Positions 1-10,854 of a stretch of 64,000 nucleotides of DNA are shown here, in pieces; position 1 is the first letter of the stretch, and the number at the start of each line of letters is the position of its first letter. Both the position numbers and the translations under genes were made by a program. Origin of the DNA: Branchiostoma floridae (Eukaryota > Chordata > Leptocardii > Amphioxiformes > Branchiostomatidae); contig NC_049982.1 in the NCBI RefSeq assembly GCF_000003815.2, positions 9,695,349 through 9,759,348 on the forward strand, given 5' to 3'. The notes beneath the pieces are model-generated. The model saw only the letters and a program-made list of their open reading frames with translations, did not search any database and had not been told where the DNA came from.

Positions 1-3000
1 GTGAGCTGCCTGAGTTGAGTGCTAAGGAGCGCCTGCGGGACAACCTGCAGTATTTCGGCATCCTCCCACAATGTAACGGCAGGAGCAGTCCCAATACCAA
101 CATGTTCCCTTCTGGAAATTACAGTGGAAGGTAGGTCACCAGTTCCCAACGTTATTTGCTGATATGACGTAAGAGTCTTAATGGCATGCAGTGCATGTGT
201 TGCAAATTTACAATCATGGTACATTTTATACCTGATTCGATAATATTCCTTATTCCAACATGCTTCGCAATAAATTAAATACTATATATGATACAACTTA
301 AGCTTCAGTATTCTATCAACAATAGTAGACAAAAAAGCATCTCATACATTAATGACATTAGTTTTTCAATCTTCCTCATTTTTGGTGAGCATTGTAGTGT
401 GCTTTCAAACACTTCCCAACTCAACTCCTGAATTCTTAAAAGAATCTTACTATTTACTAAATAGTCTGGTGTGTCTGGTATTTTGTCTGCTTTTGTATTT
501 TGTGTGCTTTTGTTGACTTAATGAAAAAGAGAATTTCTCTGTATGATCTACTTATCTTCCCCCAGACTCAGCCCAGGACACAACAGCCCGTCCAGAAGTC
601 GGAGCCCATCAGGACGACACAGCCCGTCCGGACGCCGTTCCCCGTCAGGGCGGCGCAGCCCGCTCAGCAGCCGGAACCACCTGGCCGTCAGTCCCGGGTA
701 CGCAGGTCATGTGACTGAGGAGATGGAGCAGATGGAGAAGGCTTTTGAGGAAAGAATCACCTGCATCAAAGGTATGGTCATATACTTAGTGATGTTAACT
801 ATGTAAGGTTGATGGTAGACCTCTAGATGGACATTCAAGGAAAAATGTCAACGACTTCAGGAAAGGTAAATTATCTTGACAGTGCATATTCATTGTTGTG
901 TACAGGTATGTTTAATACACCATTATCATAATTCATTTTATCCTGGTATTGAATCACTTTGAAAGAATTATTGTCACTCATCGTAACTTGTAACTGTTCC
1001 TCCCTGTTAGGTGATGTTTCCCTGATGAACCTGGGCATGAGTGATGAGGACTACAACTTCCTCAGCCATGAGGTCAGTGCAGCAGCATCACATTAACTTG
1101 TACTTACTCCTGTGGGGAATCAATTCTAGTCCAGTCACATCGTTCATAAAACATTTCCCAATGAACAAGCCTGACATTGACTTCATCTATTGTTGAAAAG
1201 TGTGGTTGCAACATTCACAAGTAGTTATCAATCCTACTATGATCTTGTGACTTTTCAGATTGACTTCATCGTCCATGCTGCTGCACATGTCAACCTTATC
1301 TATCCATATGAGGTGAGCTTGCAATAGATACAGTTTCTGTTGTGATTATTCTCATCGTTTTTTATGAGCAACATTAGTTATATTATTTTTTTATGCCGTA
1401 CACTACCAGTTGACCTGTGTAATATACATATACATGTATTTACAGGCCCTACATGGCCCTAATGTCCTGGGGACCCAGAACGTGGTGCTCTTTGCCTGTA
1501 CCAACAAGATCAAACCTCTTCACTACATCAGGTAAAGATGTTCGCTGTTACTCTAAATTACATGTACATGTAACAACCTTATTGTAAGTTTCTCGGGGAG
1601 ACAATTCAATATTTTCTATTTTGATAATTTGGATGATCATCATATACCAGGATTAATTTAATGCTAGTTCACCTGTTATTTATCTGGGAGGTAATCTGCA
1701 TTCATTGTTTTTAACAACAGTTTACTAAAATGAATAGGGATATCAAATTGATGGACGGTGGTTTAATCTTGTAGTAAATTAGAAATGATTGCAGTTTGAA
1801 ACCACCGTGGGTTTTATACCCCTAATTATAAATACTCTATTTATATATACAAACAACAGTATATGTTACCCCATGGATAAAGGTGACCTAGCATTAATGT
1901 TATGTTGGTAGCTTTGTAACAGTGGTGTTTAAGTACTGCCTATCGTCCTTGCCCAAGGGCACTAGTGCTTTTGTGGCGACGGTGATAGCAGTCGTGATTT
2001 GTGATCCGGCTGCCCGGGTTCGGCGCGGGTTCGAATCCCGGGAGTCGTGATGTTGTTTCTTTCTGTTCTACTCGCCCCTCTGGTTGTTTCAGCTTGAGTA
2101 GATGTCCTATTGAATACTTTTCTCTGAGGAAGGTTTCACATGTTTCTCCGCAGCACCAATGCCGTGTTCCCCCACGGCTGCCGGCAGTGTGGGGAGGAGG
2201 AGGACATGCTGCAATACGCCTCTCAGCTGACAGATGGCTACGGGCAGACCAAGTGGGTGGCAGAGCAGCTGGTGCTGAGGGCCAAGGCTAGGGGCTTGCC
2301 TGTCACAGTCTACAGACTGGGTAAGGATCGGTACTGTATTAACTGCTACTACTAGCCTGTCACTGTCTATAGACTGGGTAAGGATCCATACTGTATTAAC
2401 TGCTACTACTATAACTTAAGGCTGTTACTGTCTACAAAATGAGTACTAGTAAAGATTGGTACTGTTAGTAATAAGTTTACTCCTACTACTAGGCTGTCAC
2501 TGTGTACAGACTGGGTAAGGATCAGTACTGTATTAACTGCTACTACTAGCCTGTCACTGTTCATAGACTGGGTAAGGACTGTATTAACTGCTAGGCTTTT
2601 ATTTTCTTCTTGTTGGGTATTAACTATAAGTATTTGTTTTGAATAGGGATATTGTGGACATTATAAAAGACTGAATTGGACTGATTGTTTTAGTTAAGAT
2701 TAGGTTAAGACACGACTCTGTATCATCAAGGTAGCCATTGATATTTTTTATAGAACAACTTCACTGGTTGTAGCAAAACAAAGTAATGAAAAGGACAATG
2801 ATTATGTACAAAATTAAGCAACTGAAAATGATTAAATCTTCTACAAGTGAGTCAAATGAACAGATGTCTTAATATGCATACATTGATGATGCTTCAGATG
2901 ACTGACATAAATCCACCTCCCACCCCCTGCAGGTAACCTGTCAGGAGACAGCCATCTGGCCTACTGGAACCCTGCAGACTTCATCCTGCTGACCCTGCAG

Positions 3001-6000
3001 GCCTGTGTGGACACCATGGCTGCACCTGACATAGACTGGCAGGTAGGAGAACTACATGTATATGGAGACTATGTGTACATGTACATCATTTGTATCAGTT
3101 AAGAAGCATGTACATTTGTATCAGCTTTTCTCAGGAGCATGAAAGCTTATGTGTACATCATAACAAACTTGAAATTTTGTTTTAACACAAAGCATTATGA
3201 ACTCAAAATTTCTAATAATAGTCAAACCTGTACAAATGTGACCACTTTTTAGGGATCCCTAAGGTAATTTTCCCCATTGACACAAACATTAAGAATCCTG
3301 TGTGTAGTGACCACCTGTCCATATAGACCTGATTTTATTGGTCCCTTATAAATGGTATTCCTTGTTTCACTATAACTCCATCATCTTCATCAGGATGGCT
3401 GACACACTGCTTTATGGATATTAATGAAGTGCTGAATCAGATATTATAAAGTATTCACAGATGTTTCAAATGTTGGTCAATGGTTTGTCTCTGCCCCACA
3501 GATTGAGATGACTCCAGTAGACTTTGTGAGTGAGACCATCGTGATGCTGTCACAGAACATCATGCTGGCGGCAGGAAAGATCTTCCACCTCATCAACCCA
3601 CAGCCCATCAAGTCACAGTAAGGAGCTTTCAGACTCATGACACATCAGTTCAAGTAAACTGTTGCTAGTTCACCTTTATTTTTTTTAACATGGAATATTA
3701 GGGATGTCAAGTTGCCAGACTGTGGTTTCAAATTGTAATATTTTCAAATTATGCAGTTTGAAACCTTTGTCCGTCGATCCGATCCCTAAATACCCCGTCT
3801 TTAAAACCAACAGATATATGTTACCCCACAGATAAAGGTGAACTAGCGTTACATCTTCTGTGCTTGCAAACTTATGATGAATGCATCCAAGTTTACATAT
3901 CTTCTGTCACTTGGAGAAGATATTTTGCATACAATCTGATGGCACAAGACCCAGTCGCATTGAACTGTCCACTTGTTTTCACCACAGGACCCTGTTTGAT
4001 TGGATGCGTGTGAATGGATACCCCCTGAAGTTACTTCCACACAAGGACTGGTGCACAAGGTATGGGGAACACTATAATCAGACAGGCAAGACAGTTTAGG
4101 GCTGATAAAAAAAACAGTGTGCCTGAATAGGAGCAAGGACCTTCTTGATATGAGGTAGCACCCACCAGATGAATTCCGGTCTAAAATTCAGAAAAATTTA
4201 ATGTCAAGTCCTGTTTGTATAAAACCTTACACAACCATAGATCAATTGCCAGTTTGTGTGTTTGATTCTTATCAGATAAAAGATGTTCTGAATAATAACT
4301 GTTGTTCCCTTTTGTGTGCTTCAGGGTGGAACAACACAGTCGAGAGCAGGGGGAGGAGTCAGGCCTTGGCACCATGATCAGGTCCTTAGAACATTTACTA
4401 CATTTTTCTATAAGCTTTCTCTGCAATGGAGGTTATCTTTTCACTAGCCTTAGTTCATTGGTCAGTAAAAATAATCGCGGGGAAGGTTTGAGGGAATTGG
4501 CAGGTGCCTAGTCCTTCCCATCTCAGCATTGTCTTAATTTTACAGTGAACTTCACAGTAACTTTGGCAGGTACCTTCCTTTCAATCTTGGCATTGTCTAG
4601 GTTTTAGACAGGAACTTTGACAGTCTATAACAGTCTTCTGTTTCATGATCTTCACAGGGACCCCACAGTTTTCACAGCTAGAAGCACCTACAATATGCAC
4701 AACTTCAACTTCGTGATGTCGGCACTGGGGCTAGCGTACCCAGAGATCACCAGGGAACTTCTCAGGACATACTTCCACAACCTCACCCAGCGAGGGGTGC
4801 TCACCTGTAACAAGAAACTGCGTGCAGGTAACTTACTGTCAACACAATCCATGTTCAGATGTCTATCATATGAAAGGTAAACTACTCAGATAATGATTTA
4901 GATAATAGCTATGTTGGAAAGAAGAATTTGTTTTGAAGTGTGGTTTTGTTCAGGTGCAAATTCCCAGACTAGATGAATAATTTAAAGTATATAACATATT
5001 GGCATTAGCTGGTAATTTTTATTAAGAAATACTTTGATCCATCAATTTGTATTCTGCCCATGCCACGGCAGTAGACTTGGTGTTGCTCGCTATGAATTCT
5101 TACAAAATGTAACCCAGTGTGGCTCTGTTGGTTCTCCCTTGTGCTAAAGTTTAGCACTTTTAATTTGCGGTGATTCAGACATGTTCATATTTCTTGATTT
5201 AATCGTCTGGTCCGCTGGCTGGGAAGGTATTGAATTCTCACAAAATGTAACCCAATGTGGCTCTGTTGGTTCCCACTTGTTATACTGATGCATGTAAAAG
5301 AGTGCTAAAGTTTGTATAATAAGCACTTCTCATTTCCGGTAATTTAGATGTGTTTGTATTTCTTGATTTAAGCGTCTGGTCCGCTAGCTGGGAAGGTAGC
5401 CGTGGTGACAGGTGCGTCCAGCGGTATCGGAGCCAGCACGGCGCTGTACCTGGCGCGTGCGGGTGCGCAGGTGGTGCTGGTGGCACGCCGGGTGGACCGG
5501 CTGCAGCAGCTGCAGAAGGACGTGGAGGCAGAAGGGGGCGTCGCCATCGTGGGCAAGGCTGACGTGGTCAACAGGAAAGAGGTGGGTTACCTGTTTGTTG
5601 GCAGCTGTTGTTTTCAAGAGGAAGTTTTGTCCAAGAACTGTAGATTCCATTTGCATGTACATGATACAAGTAATGAATTTTTAGGCCTTTAGACATTAGA
5701 ACTCCTTATGACATTTTCCTGTTCTTTTCTAGGCTACATTGTGGATACACGTACATCCTTCTTCCTTTGTTTGTCTGTTTGAGAAGGACTATCAATGATA
5801 TCTTCAAGTTGTTTGGTCTGCATCATAAGAACACCATCTAGATATTCAGGGCTCGAAATACCACCTGCATATGCAGGGAAGTGTATGTGGATTGTTATTA
5901 GCTGTATTGAATGTCTACCTATAAAGTACCAAAGAAAAAAAGAGCAGTGGTTCCTGAACAATTTTAGTATGCATGTCAGGACGGCGGAGACTGAAGTGTA

Positions 6001-8223
6001 TTCTCAACTACTTTATTCCATGAAATCCTACTAGTAGTACTACAGACACAGGGCTGGTCACTTGACACATTACTATGTTGCTAGGGTTCAGGTAACTTGT
6101 AGTGATGTTATGTGTCCAGGTGAAGGACATGATGAAGCATGTAGAGACGACGCTGGGCGGGGTGGATGTGCTGGTGAACTGTGCCGGTGTGATGTACTAC
6201 ACCATGATGTGTTGTTTGTGTTCAGGTGTGATGTATTACACCATGATGTGTTGTTTGTGTTCAGGTGAAGGACATGATGAAGCATGTGGAGACTACACTA
6301 GGTGGGGTGGATGTGCTGGTGAACTGTGCCGGTGTGATGTACTACACCATGATGAAGAACATGCAGGAAGAGCAGTGGGAGAGACAGGTCGACCTCAACT
6401 GTAAGGTAAGAGTATCATCACCATCATTGTTTCTCAACTTCAAATAAGGTGGCTCTTGTTACTTAATTAACCCTCTTTTCCTGAGTCATCTGGCTACTGC
6501 ATGATAGAGATACATGTGGAGTGGTGCTTGTCTCATTTAAAAAGTACAAAGCTCAACTTGTATTCGAGCTATGGAACTACTGGATCTCCAAGGATTTCCA
6601 AGATAAATATTTTGTACTTGATCATGTGTGCTTTATATCATTCTGTACATTTCCAGGGTGTGCTGAACTGTATAGGAGCTGTCCTGCCAGGCATGGTGGA
6701 GAAACAAACAGGCCACATCATAAACATGTCTTCTGATGCTGGAAGGAGGGTGAGTTCTTGTTTTGCCCTTTTAAGTTTTAACATATCCCAGTGGTGGCAG
6801 CAAAACTAGAGCAGAGGAGCTGTAGCCAAAGTGCAGTTTTAACATCTTGTTTATTCAGACTTGCTGCTAGGTGAAAGTAGGGAGCTAACTTTTATTTTAT
6901 TTATTTATTTATTTATCTTTAGGGTAGTCCCTTCAGTTAACGTAGTAACTGATTTCCAAGGGAGCCCTATATACATGTTCGCCCATGTTCACACAACGAC
7001 GGGTTATACCGCCCTACGGGGTGACACACCCGTCCGGGTGAATGATGTAGATCACCATGTGGCTGATACGAGACAGAGGTCGCCAGGCCTCCATCCGGGT
7101 GATTTGAAGTGAATCACCAACTTCCGACAGAAGGATTTGCACCAATGCACACCGCACCATCGCACGTGTGGGGGTTCTTTAACGTGCATGGGGTATGGCT
7201 CTCCCCATACACGGGACCTCCATTTAACGTCCTATCCGAGGGACGACTCATTTTTCACTTGAGTAAAGTGAGGAAAGTCGTGTAAAGTGCCTTTCCCAAG
7301 GGCACAAGACCGGCAACACGGCAGGCGGATTCAAACCGGCGACCTCTCGGTCACGGGCCGAATACACTACCACAGTGCTACACGGCCCTAACAGTGTCAA
7401 TTTCCATATTTCTGTGCAAATATGATGAGAACCTTTTCTGTAGAGCAAATCAAAGGCTAATTTGAAACTTAAATGACTCTTTAGTTGTCTACTACAACCA
7501 GTTAGATTTCTATTAAAGGTGAAAGATGACGTTGACAGTACAACATATGTGTCATAACATAAACAATATGTTTGTCTGTTCCACCAGGGTTTTGCAGGTC
7601 TTTCTGTGTACTCAGGCACAAAGTTCTTCATCGAGGGTCTGTCTCAGGGGATGAGGCACGAGCTGTCAGGGTCAGGGATCAGGGTCACCTGTATCCAGCC
7701 AGGGGACGTCAAAACAGAACTCCTGGGCCATACAACAGACATGGAGGTAATGTGGGGCTGCGCTTGTATCCTCAGGTGTAATGCAGATTGTTCTAGTAGT
7801 ATACTGCGGAGCAATGCAATTCTATAAGTATCCTTAATTGATTCTGTCTGATAAGACCCTTAAACCAACACAGCAACCCTCACAGTTATGAGAAATAGAA
7901 ATCATAATAAGGTATCAAAAATAAGTTTCGTCATGTCATTCTTGAGTTGGCACAATTGTTGCACCAAAAATCTTTAGTGGAGCAGTCACTATTTAGCACT
8001 GGTCAAAGTAGAACATGACTTTTTCAGGTTAAGTCCCAGGCATTTACAATCTGTATCATCTTGACTTCCTCCTTCACAGGCTAAGGAACAGTTTGATGGC
8101 AGTGGACAGTGCACCATCCTCAACCCTGAAGATGTTGCCAATGCTGTGGTGTACGCAGCCAGTCAGCCGCCCCATGTTGGTGTGAACGAGATTCTCATTG
8201 AGCCAAGGGAGGCACCAATCTAG
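1..8223 (+). CDS. NRPS-like enzyme, C-terminal thioester reductase fused to short-chain dehydrogenase (5' part outside window)
   Basis: Exons read: <1-130, 566-771, 1011-1072, 1259-1312, 1446-1531, 2154-2320, 2933-3042, 3502-3617, 3988-4059, 4325-4381, 4658-4827, 5373-5581, 6265-6405, 6657-6749, 7588-7746, 8080-8223 (stop). Every junction keeps phase. The first eleven exons match a carrier-protein thioester reductase: GDVSLMNLG, VHAAAHVNLIYPYEAL, NVLGTQNV, then YGQTKWVAE with the YxxxK pair. The last five form a classical SDR: TGASSGIG cofactor loop, NCAG, serine in INMSSDAG, and YSGTK. Such reductases release a carrier-bound acyl chain as an aldehyde; a fused SDR could reduce it on to an alcohol (inference). 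Adenylation and carrier domains would lie upstream of base 1 and are not seen. The donor after 4381 (GTCCTT) is weak but phase-consistent. Product is unknown; annotation pipelines would probably name it linear gramicidin synthase-like. Confidence 0.85.
566..771 (+). other. Exon encoding an SR-type low-complexity insert in the reductase domain
   Basis: This exon codes for a run of repeated serine-proline-arginine units (SPSGRRSP-like, at least four copies) followed by an acidic helix (EEMEQMEKAFEERI). It lies between the segment RLRDNLQYFGI and the segment GDVSLMNLG. In typical thioester reductases these two are separated by a short stretch. The insert is thus an extension of a surface loop inside the Rossmann domain, by position; its role is unknown. 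Confidence 0.75.
1659..1896. mobile_element. MITE with TIR TAACGCTAGTTCACC family, intronic copy 1
   Basis: Left end TAATGCTAGTTCACC and right end GGTGACCTAGCATTA are imperfect inverted repeats. Inside, GGACGGTGGTTT and AAACCACCGT continue the symmetry around the centre. Further copies lie at 3661-3851 and, as two separated halves, at 19571 and 26787. Confidence 0.65.
1925..2090 (+). mobile_element. tRNA-derived SINE fragment
   Basis: Contains a B-box-like GGTTCGAATCCCGG at about 2028-2041 followed by ATGTTGTTTCTTTCTGTT. The same tail follows the B-box of the element near 30.7 kb, so both belong to one SINE family. It is not a functional tRNA gene: no complete cloverleaf was found. Confidence 0.55.
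2295..2600. repeat. Tandem copies of an exon-intron boundary (5' splice site)
   Basis: The real exon end CTACAGACTGG with donor GTAAGGATC at 2321 is followed by about four degenerate copies of the same roughly 60-bp block (exon tail, GTAAGG donor, TACTGTATTAACTGCTACTAC). Three copies retain an intact GACTGGGTAAGGA. Confidence 0.85.
3225..3400. mobile_element. Diverged Tc1/mariner-type MITE fragment
   Basis: GTCAAACCTGTACAAATGTGACCAC, then CCCCATTGACACAAACATTAAGAATCC and TAGTGACCACCTGTCC. The same order of blocks occurs inverted at about 30.13-30.32 kb; the end and the GACCACCTG blocks recur in the intact 456-bp element at 57.8 kb. Confidence 0.5.
3661..3851. mobile_element. MITE with TIR TAACGCTAGTTCACC family, intronic copy 2
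   Basis: Left end GCTAGTTCACCTTTATT and right end AAAGGTGAACTAGCGTTA are inverted repeats. The centre has the family's inverted GTGGTTTCAAATTG / CAGTTTGAAAC arms. It lies in the intron before the exon starting at 3988. Confidence 0.65.
5091..5398. repeat. Tandem duplication spanning an intron-exon junction
   Basis: Two copies (about 5091-5229 and 5230-5398) share AAATGTAACCCA, GGCTCTGTTGGTT, TTTCTTGATTTAA and CGTCTGGTCCGCT-GCTGGGAAGGT. The second copy holds the functional acceptor and start of the SDR exon (5373). The first copy has AATCG where the AAGCG acceptor should be, so it is probably not spliced. Confidence 0.8.
6120..6405 (+). repeat. Partial tandem duplication of an SDR exon
   Basis: The functional exon 6265-6405 is preceded by a truncated copy from 6120. 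That copy breaks off after the codons for VMYYTMM and is followed by a 37-bp unit (GTGATGTA...TGTTCAG) repeated once more. The two exon starts are 145 bp apart, so using the upstream acceptor at 6118-6119 would shift the frame. The copies differ at a few mostly synonymous positions. Confidence 0.85.
6905..7395 (-). mobile_element. tRNA-derived SINE, full-length-like, minus strand
   Basis: Read on the minus strand it begins GGGCCGTGTAGCACTGTGGT (A-box-like TGTGGTAGTGTATTCGG), has the B-box GGTTTGAATCC, then the central block GGGAAAGGCACTTTACACGA and further on the TTAAAGAACCCCCACACGTG block. The central block is shared with the element at 51.9 kb. It lies in an intron of the reductase-SDR gene, antisense to it. 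Confidence 0.75.
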
Positions 8224-9537
8224 AAATCTGGTGAACCACGATGTACTTTGCCCTGTCTTTCATGGAGAATGATATGAAGAACCAATTGCAAGAAAATATC
8301 TCTCTCTGCAGTTCTTGTAGCAAACAGGTTTAGAATGATACTGAAGCAATGTTGAACAGTGATTCCTAATACAAAAATTGGACTTACCTAAAGTTTTGAC
8401 AGACCAACTCTGGTCTTTGCCAAGGAACGAGCAATCCACTGCTTCTGTGACATCACGTTATACAGATAGAACATGTGACTCAGTGAACAGCAGATCAACC
8501 AACACAGATAAAGTTTCAAGCTAAGGTTTAAAATGATGTCTTTCAAATCTCTTTATCACAACAAGGCTACTGAAAGCATTCCCTGTAAAGCCCATGTACT
8601 GAAGAAAGAAAGCAATTCAGCTTGATTCTTATACATGTTTATTATTAGATAGAAGTATTGCTGACTCTTGTTGCCAAACAGGAAATGTTCAATGTTGCCA
8701 AATGTTACACTCAAACTTGTTGGCAGATGTGTGCTGAAAAATTATTTTATTCTTCTTGTCAAATGGGTTGCAAATGTGGGAAATACTAATATTATTATTA
8801 TTGTTATACTAGATTATTTATCAATTTAAGTGGCAATAAACTATTTAATTTCATGGTGAAAGGACCACATATATGTCTACATAAAAGTAACAAATATAAA
8901 TAACTGAGCAATATGTACAACAATTTGTACTGAGGGTTTGAGTAACCTTTGTATGGTTTGTCACATCTACTTTCAATTTCAAAAAAAATTTTAAACAATC
9001 ATCTTTTACTTTCCACCATGAATTGAACACCTATTAAACACAAGAATGAGGTGATGTGAAATCAGTTACAGTCTGCATTTTGTTAACTGTAACGTTAGCT
9101 ACCCTTTGCAAAAGTTTTTACCTTGTACTGTGGTGTCATGTATTTTCATTGCCATACTATTTTTTCATTTGTACTATCTCAATGATAACAATCATTTATT
9201 TTTATGGTAATATGTCTGTTCTGATTTTACACTGTCTCAAATTGTACTGTATTTGATAGGAGTTGAGTGGTTACAATCTCAAATGTACAATTATACATTC
9301 AACATTTATTGTTTGTCTTCTGATGAAACATCTTTGCAAGCACAGGTATGGATGTCTGGCAATTGTAACATAGTCATATCAAAGATTGATATCACAGTAG
9401 TGAAGACACTACTTTCAGAAGGTAAAAAAGTGCTTTCTGCAAAATAACTAGGTAGAAAATGTATCAGTATTATGCAATAATATCTCAGTTGAGAAATTGA
9501 GGGTAGAAAATATGATGTGTTGTAGCAGCCAATAAAG
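8224..9537. other. 3' UTR and intergenic, no gene seen
   Basis: AT-rich sequence after the SDR stop. A possible polyadenylation signal AATAAA lies at 8835-8840. The short ORFs here have no family features or splice context. Confidence 0.6.
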
Positions 9538-9693
9538 GGCTCATTCTCAGTGAAACGTGCAAAATAGAAATTTTTAGATCAACTTATCTTTCAAACACTC
9601 AAACACCTTACACCATGTCAGTTGACTAGTAGCTTAATTATCCAGTCATAAAAAACGGCGACATCATTTTGCACATTTCAATGAGAACGAGCC
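9538..9693. mobile_element. 156-bp MITE with TIR GGCTCRTTCTCAKTGAAAYG
   Basis: Ends GGCTCATTCTCAGTGAAACG and (reverse complement of the right end) GGCTCGTTCTCATTGAAATG are imperfect inverted repeats of about 28 bp with four mismatches. The same ends bound a larger element at 12100-13026. No clear target duplication was found. Confidence 0.65.
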
Positions 9694-9837
9694 AGAGATA
9701 TCAGTGTGGAATATATAAAATACAGATTGAATCTAACTTTAGGTAGGTGCAGTGATGACAAGGTAATAAAATCTGTGTCTTCCTCTGATCTTTGTGCAGT
9801 GTTCACTCATGTGTGGGTATCAGTGGGTGGGTTCATG

Positions 9838-9898
9838 GTTGTGAGTGAGTGAGTTAGTGAGTGCGTGAGTGAGTGAGTGAGTGAGTGAGTGAGTGAGC
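9838..9898 (+). repeat. (GTGA)n microsatellite
   Basis: About 15 units of GTGA/GAGT with two interruptions, followed by looser GTGG/GTTG-rich sequence to about 9960. Confidence 0.9.
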
Positions 9899-10019
9899 AA
9901 GTGGATGGTTAGGTGGGTTTGATGAGAGTGAGTGGTTGGTTGGTTGAGTTTGGGGTAAGTGGATGTCACTGATTTAATCGAAAATATAATGTTACGACCT
10001 ACTTTGAGTAGTCTCTACC

Positions 10020-10500
10020 AGACTCCGGGTTGCTGGAAAACCATAGAAATGGAGCAAATAGAGGAGTAAGCCGGGCAGAGAAGTATAGCTGCAAAATTCT
10101 ACAGACTTCGCTGTTCCCTAGCCGGCTATACTTCTCTTAAACTATCCAAATACCAAAAATCATGACGTTACGTCAATCCCCTCTTGAGTTATTCCCTTTT
10201 AAAGTCTGACACTAAATTAGTCCCTGCAGTTCCAAAACAAGCCGCTAGGCGACCCAAACCTACATCACTTACTCTCAACAGCTACTACTCTCTACTACTC
10301 AAAAATCATAACCACACTATGTTCAGAACTCGAGATTTCAAACCCGGAACCCGCTGCAGTAACTATTAAACAAGCCGCTAGGGAGCCCAAAATCTAATCG
10401 TTTCCAGGTCTCATCAAGACCTCAGGGGCCTACATACGAAATATCAATACAATCCATCCGTTCACGAGTTATGCTGGTATTCTACAAACATAGGCTACTA
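10020..10500. repeat. Dispersed repeat with small fold-back, unclassified
   Basis: Holds an inverted pair AGAAGTATAGC (about 10079) / GCTATACTTCT (about 10124) and two copies of AAGCCGCTAGG-GACCCAAA (about 10240 and 10371). No coding feature was seen. This is probably an interspersed repeat, but its family is not recognised. Confidence 0.4.
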
Positions 10501-10854
10501 CAGGCAAGGAGGTTGAAAAAAAAAACTTTTTGAAAGACTTTATCGTACATCGACTTTAAAAAGGAAATCAAGAGGCCTGGGCAGGAAACTTTATTTTTGA
10601 TATGTAAAAAGCTTTATGTGGTTGCGTGGAAAGCGTGTTTATGTCCTAATATTATATTGTAAAGTCTTGCGAGCGGATGTCTAACGTTAATGGCACAAAG
10701 TTTAATACTTAGTTATTATCTGCAAAATGTTTGAAAGTTTTAAAAACTTTTATCCGTCTATCAGTAGCAAGTGTAATTTTGACACCCCTAGAGGACAACT
10801 CGGATGGCATGGCCCGTCTCACAAAGGCTGCTGGGATACCATTTTAGGCCCAAG

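Noticed and set aside
1985-2050. tRNA gene
   Set aside because: B-box present but no complete cloverleaf; it carries a SINE tail shared with 30.7 kb.
7248-7631. 127-aa minus-strand ORF
   Set aside because: Begins in intron sequence and runs through a SINE; no conserved domain.
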